Source: Sistotremastrum niveocremeum HHB9708 (taxonomy: Eukaryota > Basidiomycota > Agaricomycetes > Sistotremastrales > Sistotremastraceae). From it: a stretch of DNA of 64,000 bases. The stretch covers positions 1 through 64,000 of the forward strand of contig KV419422.1 in NCBI GenBank assembly GCA_001630475.1. Reading direction: 5' to 3'. The translations under genes were made by a program, and so were the position numbers. Positions within the stretch are counted from its first letter, which is position 1; each line of letters begins with the position of its first letter. This document shows, in pieces, positions 1 to 16,148 of this stretch. The notes under the pieces were generated by a model, which ran no database searches, had not been told where the DNA came from, and worked only from the letters and a program-made list of their open reading frames with translations.

Positions 1-404
1 GCAAAAACGGAAAAAGTCCAGTCGTGACCGGACTTTAAAACCCTAATGGCCGGTTGGGGGCTCGGGTACAGTACCTGCTGTTTTTAGTAGGGAAAACAGG
101 CAGGTACCCAGGTATGAGTACCTGATTTTGGGGGTTTTTCAGAGGCAAGCATGAGCTTTGGCCCCAAAAAAAGCAGGGAGGTACCTGCCACAGGTACCCA
201 GGTATGGCAAGTATGGACTCATGTTAAACCTTACAGAGGAGACCTGCCCTCTAGACAGGTACCTCCATGACTCGGAGGTACCTGAGTAAATGAAATTTTG
301 AGATTTCCAATACCTGTACCTGTGAAATTTTTGGCAGGTGGTGTACCTGTAAAACCTTGAAAAGACAGGTACCTGGGTCCTGGGTAGGTATATCCATGGG
401 TACC
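1..404. repeat. GGTACC-palindrome-rich repeat patch
   Basis: The hexamer GGTACC occurs seven times in about 400 bp (starts near 103, 180, 193, 258, 277, 368 and 399), with many further partial GTACCTG or CAGGTA copies between them. Chance would give about 0.1 copies. Most copies sit in a CAGGTACC(C/T) or (C/G)AGGTACCTG context, close to the 10-nt palindrome CAGGTACCTG. Spacing is irregular, so this is not a simple tandem satellite. Open frames here match no family I know. It may be the edge of a larger repeat or non-autonomous transposon running past the window start; no terminal repeats or target duplications can be defined. Confidence 0.6.
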
Positions 405-575
405 ATTTTTTTTTTGCTATACTCATGTGCATCCTTAGCCCAATATGAAGGTCTGTCTTCAGTGCCTTGCATGCAAATATGATTATCTCCACTCTGTGCA
501 CTAGGACATTCATCTTCAACATTCAGCTCATCTGTTCACCAGTACCAGTGGCGATGCCAGGGTCATCATTCCTAT

Positions 576-5270
<4,695 letters not shown>

Positions 5271-5459
5271 CGTCGGAGGGAGTCAAAACTGGCGCCGGCA
5301 CAGCCACAGGGCACGCCCAAATGAGTCCTAAAATCTTTGCCCAACGAGTCAAAGAGCGAAGCGGTTCTCCGTCACACAGAAAGATACAGAGTATGTTCGA
5401 TAAAATTTGGTACATTTGCGCAATACAGGAAATTACGAGTACAAAGAAAGGTGGCAATT

Positions 5460-6399
5460 TCACCAATCTTCTCCGCCTCCATCCCATCCTCCGCGATCTC
5501 TTGAACCTCCGCCAGTAGCTCCCACAAAACCTAAGCGACCTTTACCTCTGACTTTCCGTCCCCCGAGTTCCTTGTATATTTCCCTCATCTCTACCTTGTC
5601 AGGCCTCGTCTTCGCGGCTGCTTCCGCTTTCCAGCGCTCCTCTCTGACCTCTCTCGGGGTCTGCGTTCCTGTAGGCGTACGAGAACGACTGGGAGTATCG
5701 TATGTGGGCGTATAATACGAGGTCACTTCCTTCTCGCGGATGGCTGCGGTGGCTAGGTACATTGTTCGCTGGAAAAGCAGATCAGCGCGTTATCGACGAA
5801 CGAAACTATTCGACACTTACCCAGTTCTGTTTCGATTCTCTGCGGGTCCATTTTCCGGGAGGCAGGTTCTCGTCATGAAAGTTCTCCTTTCTATAGTGTT
5901 GGAACCAGACTGCGCATGATCAGGCAACCGACCCAAGAAGACCAGATATAGCTCACTCACCATAATTTATCGTTTGGCTTCTATTCCATTTCTTGGATAC
6001 TCTAGAGCATCTAGCCAAGTCCTTGATATCAAGAAGAGCAAATATTCTTTGGCCTAATTCTGTAGGGAACGCTCTAAGAGGGTCCGATGTGGGACCCTTG
6101 CTCGTACTGAGCAGCAGAGGCCCTGGCGCCGGCCGCGACGACGCTCTCGTGGGCGATACAGGTCGACTCGATGGACGAGATCGAAGTGGAGTTCCAGGGA
6201 TGGATGTCTTGTGATGAATGTTAAGCTACATGTCTGCCATCAACCCAGAGTCACTCACAACTCCTACAAGTTCATCGTCAGAGTCATCTTTCTCACTCGA
6301 TGGAGGACTTGTTCTAAGGTTTGCGTTTTGCAGCTTTCTAGTGAGCTGATCTACTCCTTGCGGACGCAGGACGTCGTGTAATAGTGAATTCTGATGCAT
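5460..6399 (-). CDS. F-box domain protein
   Basis: Starts MHQNSLLHDVLRPQGVDQLT at 6399; the first exon ends DDELVGV before a GTGAGT donor. The next exon has a Ser/Pro/Arg-rich stretch (STSKGPTSDP) and then an F-box: PLRAFPTELGQRIFALLDIK followed by DLARCSRVSKKWNRSQTI. After two short introns comes WTRRESKQNW and a tail with SYYTPTYDTPSRSRTPTGTQ and MREIYKELGGRKVRGKGRLG, stopping after GGGEDW at 5460. F-box proteins bind Skp1 and present substrates to SCF ubiquitin ligases. The substrate module here is a short basic C-terminus without LRR or WD repeats, so the target cannot be named. Length is about 260 residues. Same strand as PRP16, which starts 190 bp downstream. Confidence 0.75.
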
Positions 6400-6505
6400 G
6401 ATTTGTGGAGGAGATAGTGGTAGTTACAAGGAAAGGAACGATGGACCGCGGAAAGTTGGACCGCGGAAGGTATGACGTTGAATGCCGGTGGATGACAAAG
6501 ACTTT

Positions 6506-7908
<1,403 letters not shown>

Positions 7909-8106
7909 GGAGAGTCTGGAAGAGGGCGAGAGGGTGTGCATTAAGTCGCTTGACTGGTCCCGGGTATTTAAGTTGAGCCCATAGCGGCTGCGAACCGACG
8001 AAAGTACTAATACATTTTTTGGCTAATTAGGCTACGGCAGCGACATAGACGTCTTATAATCAATCCAATACATAATTCCCGCCAGAAATTCAGTTCGTGG
8101 AGACTC

Positions 8107-10493
8107 TTATTTCTTCTGCTCGAGCTCTGGCATACCGGCCTTGCGAAGATCGGCGTTGACCTCATCCAAATGATTGATGAATTGTCCTTTGAGATTGTCC
8201 CACATGCTGGGCTCGTGTTCTGGCAAGGCTTCAGTTGGAGAAGGAAACCGATCAAGATATCCAAAGCATACCGTGTAGTTTACCAGTTCGCTTCATGGCA
8301 TAATCGGTAAGGGTAAACTGGAACGAAGATTCAAACATGAAGGCTGGAGAAGTCAAAATCAGTGGTGTCCTCCTCAATTTGAGTCGACTGTCGTACCAAT
8401 GGTGCCTTCACTGATACGTTCTGGCTTGAGTTCCATTTCACTTGCAGCTTTGAACTCTTCATATGCGACACCATGAGGAACGAAACCATTCTCGAAACTG
8501 GCACCACCGGGCTGGAAGTCATCACTTCGTCCTCCGTAATTGCCGTACAGAAGACCCATGAATTCGGTAGCAGCATTGCGATGGTAATACTAAATTGGAT
8601 GATGAGAAGTGAAACCACAACAATGGAAGACTAGACTCACGGGAGGTCGATAGGTTTGTGATGCAACATCCCATCTCGGGCTGAAGATGAGGAAGTCGGC
8701 TAATGGAGTGCCGTGGTATTTTGACTTCGCGGTCAGAACACAGAAGATGGACGGGTCGATGTGGTCTTTGGATATGCTGCCGACGTTGATGAACTTTTCC
8801 AAAGCATATTTGTAGGGCACATAGCTGGTGAGAAATCAGGCTCGATGCGCAACAACACAATTAGGAGACCTTACTTTCCATGCCATGCGACCACGTCAAA
8901 TGGAGTATGCTCTTGGCTACATTCAAACATTTTACCGCATACTCTGAAGCGATGGATTAGCTCAAGATGGATACCCAAGATAAAGCAATAATCACTTGTA
9001 AACGACTGCAATTATTTGTCAGTAAGGTAACCAACGTTTAGTCTTGTGTGGCTTACTTTTCCAGGGCGACTGATCAAGATCGAACTTGGCCAGCGGGTGT
9101 TCGAAGTCGCGTGGATTGGCGAGACCATTAGCGCCGAGAGGACCCAGTTCGGGAAGTTCGTAGTGAGTTCCGAAGATCTCTTGGATATCTGCACAACGTG
9201 TGAGTAAGTTGCCTGGGCGGATTTTTATGGCATTGCACATACATCCACGAGAAGGTCCATCAGGCAGTTGAACCTGAGTTTCCCGAATGGATTTAATGAA
9301 CCGCATCTCTGTTTTTCACCGCTGTCCATACCTTGAATCTCATACCACGTTGAATAACCACCAACTCGCCAGGGCGAACCATCAGACTACGAGACAATGA
9401 GTTCACCTTGCAAAAAATAATATTCGAGTATTACGCACTTGCCAAATTCAGTCTGGATATCCAATCGCCCTTCGTTGGGCAGTATCATCATATCGCCATC
9501 GTTGTTGCAGAAGGCTCTGTTCTCCATTGACTGGTTAGCGGTATAGATATGGACTGCCAGTCCTTCTCTTAGAGTAGGATCGCCATTGCCACACAAGGTC
9601 TTCAAGCCGTCAATGAAATCGACTTTTTCGCCAGGGGCGGGAAAATCAAAAGGGCGCCAAGCTTCACACGGTCATTTAGATCCCGATTCTGCGGATCGAA
9701 GAGAAGAAATTACCCAGTTGGGTCGCGCTAACATGCACTTTTGGATTTATGGGCAAGAAATTGGACTCGAGCTGGTCACATGAGTGAGATGAGCGGAAGA
9801 ATGGAGGAGTTCAGCAACGAACATCAGGGCTTTCGGGAAGTCTGGTGAAGCCTTGATGCGCGACAGCAGGGCGGATACGATATAACCAGCTTCAGAAGGC
9901 TTGAGTCGTCATATGCGGGAATGAATCGAAGAGACTTACGCATTCTGGTTCTCCGCTCGAGGAGCAACGAAGGAAGTGCCCGTCATCTTTGAAGGCGCAT
10001 CAGGACCACGACATACAGGGTAGTCGTAAATTGAGTACCTGCTCCGCATACAAATCGTATTTGCATTTCTGAGGACTGTTCTGTGCGTATGGGAGTGTTC
10101 CCGGGCTGCGGAGGATATCGTGAGCAAAGCAAACTGGCAAGGGAATGGCCTGAACGCACACAGCTTCGCTTGCGAAGCGATTCCCGAACCCGACCTTTCA
10201 ACCTCGCGCTCTTTCAGACGTTCAGACGCAAACGACGACAGAAATGTACCTGGTATTTGTATGGATCCTTTGCTTCCGGGGTGGTCACGAATCCACCAGT
10301 AGCGGTTGAACCACTCTTCGAGCTTTGAAACCGTCGAGAAGGCTAGAATCGCGATGAGGACAAGTGCTATATGATACAACAGGTACCATACCGGTCGGGG
10401 ATGGTGGATAGCAGCAGTAGCAGGTAAGACAAGAGCACTACGAGCAGAAGATGCTCGCAGAGCGCGTTGAGCCAAGAGTCGACGAGCCAACAT
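8107..10493 (-). CDS. hmgA: Homogentisate 1,2-dioxygenase, apparently with a mitochondrial presequence
   Basis: Fe(II) enzyme opening the ring of homogentisate to maleylacetoacetate in tyrosine/phenylalanine catabolism. Order of segments: DPYKYQ + [11 protein letters not shown] + [20 protein letters not shown] + [14 protein letters not shown] + [14 protein letters not shown], then [20 protein letters not shown] and [11 protein letters not shown]. After these come [32 protein letters not shown] and [13 protein letters not shown] with the metal-ligand His and Glu. PHGVAYEEF has the next ligand His. The last exon ends PELEQKK at 8107. About nine introns. The only upstream exon that joins in phase is 10392-10493: [20 protein letters not shown]..., spliced via GTATGG to [17 protein letters not shown]. 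That is a classic Arg-rich, acid-free mitochondrial leader with an RRFQ/SS cleavage-like site, which is unexpected because fungal HGD is considered cytosolic. Divergent from the amidase (245 bp). Confidence 0.92.
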
Positions 10494-10738
10494 TGCAGCC
10501 GGGAAAGAGATGAAGAGTAAGAGACAAGAAGGTGAGCATTATATGTAGCCAGATGATCCGTGGAACAAACGGGAAACACAATTCAGGATAAAAACATGGG
10601 AGGGTTGAGGCGTGCGATCGTTTGCCCTGACGCTGTGCTCATCGTTCAGCCTCTTCTCATTCTCCCTCGGCCGCCTTCTCGGCTTTCCTGGTCTCCCACG
10701 CGGGGACCCCGCGGGGCATTCAACCGCCCCTGTCTCTC

Positions 10739-12941
10739 ATGGACTGGCAGTCTCGCAGCAGGCAACGCAAGCAGCAGCAGCTCGACTCGATTCCATCTGA
10801 TTGGAGAGTGGACCCACCCCCAGACGATCAACTCAATGTCATCGATTTTCCGAGAACCTGTGGCCTTCTCACCCCTTTCGAGCTCGAGCTAACAGAAGCA
10901 GATATCGAGGTTCTGCTATTCAAACTTGCTCATGCGGAATGGTCTTGTCTGGACGTTACTCGCGCGTTCTACAAGCGTGCAGTAGTTGCGCAACAACTGG
11001 TACGTGTCGCTTTGCCAGAGCCTCTACTTTATTCTCAATCTTTATCTGAAGACCAACTGCCTGACCGAGATCTTCGTTGATCGCGCTTTGGAACAAGCAA
11101 GAGAGCTTGATGAGTATCTTAGGATTCATGGCAAGCCTAAAGGACCTCTGCATGGGCTTCCAATATCCGTCAAAGCAAGCATCTTTAATCTATGACGTCA
11201 TAGACAAGTGCTAAAGCTGATCCAAATAGGATCAATTCACGATTAAAGGGCTGGAGACTATCATGGGTGAGTTCAGACAACGTTGTGCAAGTAAATATCT
11301 CATCTAAACTAGGATACGTCGGCTGGATTGGGAACATCGCTGACCGCGATTGTGTCATTGTTGAAATCCTTCGCGAGTGTGGTGCAAATATCTTCGTCCG
11401 AACGAATGTACCACAAACTCTGATCGTGCGTGAAGCTTACCCTATATATGCGCTTATACTGAACAATTTTCTCTGCAAGTGGGGCGAAACATTCAACCAT
11501 GTCTTCGGACGTACCGTCAATCCTTATAATCGTCTTTGCACCCCTGGAGGCTCGTCAGGCGGAGAAGGTGCATTATTAGCCATGCGTGGTTCAGCTATCG
11601 GGGTGGGGACAGATATCGGAGGGTAAGATTTGTATCCACCTTATTGCATCACGCTCAACCGAATATCAGATCAGTCCGCATTCCAAGCGCGTTCTGCGGC
11701 CTCTACACTCTCCGCCCATCTTACGAGAGGCTACCCTATCAGGGTGCACTGAATTCCGCCCAAGGGCAAGAATCCATCTCTTCCGTTCTTGGACCCATGA
11801 CGAATTCGATCGCTGGCGTCAAGATATTCACTAAGGTAGTCTTGGATGCCAAACCGTGGACGAAAGATCCATTGTGCTTTAGAAAGTCTTGGGATGAAGC
11901 TGGGTATAGACTGGCTGAACACGGGAACGGGAAATCGTTGTGCTTTGCGATACTTTGGGATAACGGAGTGATCAAGCCGCATCCACCGATGTATCGTGCC
12001 ATGAAAATGGTCAAAGCCGCTCTTGAAGCTGCTGGACACAAAGGTAAGAATTGAACGACTGATTAGACGATATGCTGACTCAATCAGTGGTCGATTGGGT
12101 GAACTACAAACACATGGAGCTGTTCCATGTCGCGGTACGCTGTCAACTTTGATCAACGTCTGTAGTTTCTTACCCCGAAATTTCTATAGGAGTACATATG
12201 GGCGGCGGATGGTGTCGAGGACTTCACTAAAGATTGCGCGTTGTCTGGAGAACCTCTGGTACAGCTCGAGCATTTCACGACAGACGAGACTCGCGATCTG
12301 TACAAACTTGATATACCTCCGTTGAACAAGTTTGTGGCCGAAGGAAGAGGCCCTTTGTCAGCGTATGAGGTCAGTGTCTGGCTCTTCGGATCGTGGTGAC
12401 GACGACTCAGAGGAGCTTCCAGCTCTGGCAACTTCATAAGCAAAAGCGGCAACTTCGCAAGGAATACCTTGATCATTGGGAAGCTACAGTCGAGATAACT
12501 GGTACCGGTCGACCTGTAGATGGAATCATCAGCCCTCCTACGCCCTACGGCGCTACTCCACATGGCCTCAATACGTGAGTTTACCCCAAACTTTCCTAGT
12601 CAGATGCTTATCTTTGTTTAAGTGATGCCTTCTATACCACTCTCTGGAATATCTTGGATTACGCGACGGCCGGATTTCCGGTGACAACTGTCGATCCTAT
12701 CCTCGACGCTCAGAAGCCGCCGCCCCACGAATTTTATAATCATGAAGATGAAGCAATCTATAATTTATGCAAGTGGAACTCCGTGTTACATGTCCTCGAA
12801 GCTCACCTTTTCTACCCAGATGATGTCGAATTATTCAAGGATTCCCCTATTGGGCTGCAGATTACTGGAAGGACTCTTGAGGAGGAGGCTGTTATAGGAA
12901 TGGCGGAATTGATTGATGCTGCTCTTAAAGCACATCATTGA
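10739..12941 (+). CDS. Amidase-signature family hydrolase (acetamidase/fatty-acid-amidase-like)
   Basis: Serine hydrolase of the amidase-signature fold, cleaving carboxylic amides. Starts MDWQSRSRQRKQQQLDSIPS. Key parts in order: GKPKGPLHGLPISVKDQFTI with the catalytic Lys; CTPGGSSGGEGALLAMRGSA with the cis-Ser; GVGTDIGGSVRIPSAFCGLY with the nucleophilic Ser of the GGS motif; then HPPMYRAMKMVKAALEAAGH, VVDWVNYKH and TPYGATPHGLNT. The C-terminal exon (12654-12941) has TTLWNILDYATAGFPVTTVD and DSPIGLQITGRTLEEEAVIG. This arrangement fits the fungal AmdS-like acetamidase subfamily rather than GatA; the substrate cannot be read from sequence. The triad is complete. About seven short introns. Nothing shows a pathway link with the adjacent homogentisate dioxygenase beyond the shared promoter region. 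Confidence 0.9.
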
Positions 12942-13042
12942 CATACTTGACGAAATTTCTGTTTGCGTTTACTTATTCGCTGTATAGCTCACAACTGCGC
13001 GGAAATACCGGTTATCAAACTTATATTATGCATACAAGTAGC

Positions 13043-14140
13043 TCATAATGTCACAAGACTCGAAATCCATATGAAGAATCCCAAGCCGAACAGAAGGGTG
13101 GTCAGGTCATCCAGGATAGCGGAAAGCATACGCGAATAATTATAGAAGTGGACGATGTATGATTGGAATTTGGGAGGTAGGTGGGGCAGCGCGATAGAAA
13201 CCAAGGTAGGGAGTTGGACTGGAGCCTGAAACAGAATCAACACAACACGCTATGAAATATTGTTCGATCTTACAGATGCAGTAAAGATGCGCGTTGAATG
13301 TAGAACAATTTCGAGGGTTGTAAACGCCCAAAACAGAGGCTGCAAAATCCCAATGAGAAGGTCGTAGAGGATTACTGAAGAACAACCTACCGTGAAGTTT
13401 ACAGGGCTGGTAAATGCCTTTTCTGTAGGAGAGTGGCGACTAAGGTATCCCCAACGTGCCCAAACGCTCTGGGGGTCGCCAAAGGCCCGAGATTTTGGTT
13501 CTTGGACAAAAATAAAGTAGGCAAGGAGGGCGAGGGTGGAGACAAGGTGAATTAAAGGAAGCAACTTTTCTAACAGCGTGCGAGGTTTCGGAGGAGAAAC
13601 TTGCGGGCCAGAAGGGAAGTGGCCTTCGCCGCCGAAAGCAGACATTAAACTTTGCAATGGATTGGCGCCCATGGGCATAGGAGGTATCTGCTCTGAACCA
13701 TCGCCTTCGTTCGGTAGAAGGAATGGATTGGCTGGCGGAGTGAGTCCAGGGTTCGCACCAATACCAGGTCCTGGAAATGGCATAGAACCTCCAAATATTG
13801 AACGCATCATCTGTTCAGCTTGAGCTTGTTGTTCTGGCGACCATGCGTTCCCCGTTGCTGCTCCAGGGGCTGCATCGAACCCTGTAGGCGTACGATTCGA
13901 CGAAAGAGGTGGTGTAGGAACTGGTGTTTCTTCTCCAACGAAGGCTCTCAAGTTAGGCAGAGGGGGGTCTGTATCACGTTCAAGCAAGCTCTTCAATCAT
14001 GGAGGACTGGATTTACCGTCATCATGAGAGAATTGGGGCGCATCTTCGCCTCTCGCACTGCTCGTTAATTTCTTCAAGCGGTCTCCGCCTCTACTCAGCA
14101 GAGCCTTTTTTCGTGCCTCTGCACGATCTTTGGCCGACAT
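13043..14140 (-). CDS. GET2-like tail-anchored-protein receptor (Golgi-to-ER traffic)
   Basis: Starts MSAKDRAEARKKALLSRGGD at 14140. The Arg/Lys-rich N-terminus continuing RLKKLTSSARGED matches the cytosolic Get3-binding arm of GET2 proteins. A 5' intron removes an in-frame stop region; its acceptor follows a CTAAC branch site and joins DD to AFVGEETPVPTP. A Pro/Gly-rich linker follows (MRSIFGGSMPFPGPGIGANP). The C-terminal half has membrane segments: LIHLVSTLALLAYFIFV, a middle one around PLFWAFTTLEIVL, and TTLLFGLGFFIWISSLV before the stop at 13043. Three C-terminal helices after a charged N-terminal tail is the GET2/CAMLG layout. Sequence identity in this family is low, so the assignment rests mainly on architecture and the RGGDRLKKLTSSARGE motif. 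Confidence 0.68.
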
Positions 14141-14305
14141 TGAACCGAGTGACTACACAGAATGATCAGATGCTTGTTCATCGCGTCTTAGAAATAGTAG
14201 ACACAAACGTTCACTTGGTCGTTTCGTAAGATTCGTCACGGCAACTTTGCTCCCGAAATCCGCTCCGTAGCATCGAGGTCAAGGCATTCCACTTCCCAAA
14301 CCATC

Positions 14306-15669
14306 ATGTCACGACAGGACAAGGCAGTGACTGAACGACACGCCAAAATACTGAGGGAACTTATCAAAAGGCCAGAGAATAAACTCTGTGCCGACTGCAA
14401 ACGTCACGATCCTCGATGGGCGAGTTGGAATATGTATGTCGCGTTCGTTCTTTATCCAAATGTTACTAACCGACCGATAGCGGTGCATTCGTGTGCATTC
14501 GATGTTCAGGCATCCATAGATCAATGGGGACACATATATCTAAAGTCAAATCTGTCGATCTGGATGTTTGGACCCCCGAACAGATGGAAGTACGTTGGAC
14601 TCGCTTTCAACGCGATCATCATTATATTTAGCAATCAACAGTCAATCCAGAAATGGGGCAACGTTCGCGTTAATCTCTATTGGGAAGCCCATCTGGGCAG
14701 TGGTCATACTCCTCCCGATCAGTGAGTCGTTGTCTGGCCTCGCCCATCGTCTGTCATAATAACCATAATTAGTAAGGTCGAATCTTTCATTCGATCCAAA
14801 TATGAGAGCCGTAGATGGGCTCTTGATGGCCCGCCCCCGCAAGATCCAAGCATATTAGAATCTGGTGCGGTTGAGGTATGAACCATTAACTATCTGTGAA
14901 GTTGTAGCTTAATTATCTATAGCCTCCGCAACAAACGGCCCCTCCGCCACAAGCTCAACCACCGGTTCGCGCCCCTCAACCCAAACCCATATCTTCGTCA
15001 ACTTCGAGGCAGAACTCACTCGTCCCTCCCCCGGTCCAATCTGCCACACGACCAACTCAGGCTCACCAGCTTCTGTCGGCAACGCATCGCAGTTCTCAAC
15101 CCACTCCCCCACCCCTCATAGCACCAGTCCGCAATCCTACCCAAGCGCCTCCTCCCCCTCCTGCCGCAAAACCGGTCGACGATCTTTTCTCCCTTGATTT
15201 CAATATGCCTTCTACCACCAAACCCGAACCGGAAGCGGCGGCACCTAAAAAAGACGTGAAATCTGACATACTCTCACTCTATTCCACGACGCCAACAGCC
15301 GGTGGCATCCTATCTGGAGGAACAAACTATGCTCAGCCTAACATTCCGGGTCCGTCGCGTCTTCCCGATACCAAATTCCTGAAATCTGACTTTAGTACAG
15401 CGGCACAGCCAGTATCCATGACGGGCAACGGCGTCGGCTTTTGGGGCGAATCGTCGGGATGGAAAGCTCCTTTGCCTGTCTCCTCAGACCCCTGGAGTTC
15501 CACGCCTGCCGCACCCGCCGCTCAAGCTCGGCCTCAAGCGTCTCTGTTTGATTCGCCAGCAGACGTGTGGGGATTGGCTGCTAATAATGGTTCTGCCACT
15601 CAGAACTCACTTGGGACAACAGCCAAGAAGGATGACATGTTCGGGGATATTTGGAGTGGCTTCAAGTAG
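14306..15669 (+). CDS. ArfGAP (AGE2/SMAP-type) GTPase-activating protein
   Basis: Stimulates GTP hydrolysis on Arf GTPases in vesicle traffic. Starts [20 protein letters not shown]. The zinc finger is split by an intron: [19 protein letters not shown], then [18 protein letters not shown], giving C-x2-C-x16-C-x2-C with the catalytic Arg in the GIHR segment. It continues [14 protein letters not shown], a GN(V/A)R segment ([14 protein letters not shown]) and [20 protein letters not shown]. The long C-terminal exon is Pro/Gln-rich, with [37 protein letters not shown] and [10 protein letters not shown] at the end. The DLFSLDF and WSGFK segments look like short clathrin/adaptor-binding motifs; that is inference. 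Divergent from the GET2-like gene with 165 bp between starts, a pairing of two trafficking genes. Confidence 0.9.
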
Positions 15670-16148
15670 CTTTCAAGTAGGCTCATAGTGGATGCTTTCA
15701 TCTTGTTGTCATCATGCTACAACCTTCCAGAAGTCGTCTGTCATAGCGCTGTATAATTTCCTTTTTGCCTGGGGCATCTTGATTCCAGCATTTAACGATT
15801 TGTTATGCCTTGAGGTGATTGGTGACACTACATGTGCGACTTGAGAAGTATACGTAGCTGTTGCTCCAACCACTATTGCGTGAAGTACTATCTATCCAGT
15901 TGTTTATCCACACCGTTTCTATCAATACCGTCGATGCTACGACAGGCTCGAGCCCTTCTTCTGCACCGGATCTCGTTTCGCCTGAAGACAGTGAAAGTGA
16001 CGTTGGAGATCATGACCATCATTCGGAAACACATGACCACAACCCACTAGTATACAGGGGCACCATTGTCAAGTTGGGAATCTATCCGCCAGAGAGCTAG
16101 ACACTGATCAGCCTATCGTGTGGCTAGAGCGACTGATGCCCAGGGATA
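15670..16148. other. Convergent intergenic region between ArfGAP and MSH3
   Basis: About 480 bp between two stop codons. It probably holds the two 3' UTRs. A plus-strand open frame near 15861-16100 ends in an acidic His-rich stretch (SESDVGDHDHHSETHDHNPL) but lacks an ATG and has no clear splice partner, so I do not call a gene. Confidence 0.5.

Noticed and set aside
13990-14030. A 26-nt intron in the GET2-like gene
   Set aside because: Too short to be spliced and it leads to a stop; a 70-nt intron with a CTAAC branch site keeps frame.
15861-16100. Acidic, His-rich frame downstream of the ArfGAP
   Set aside because: No ATG, no splice partner, and it lies in a convergent 3' region.
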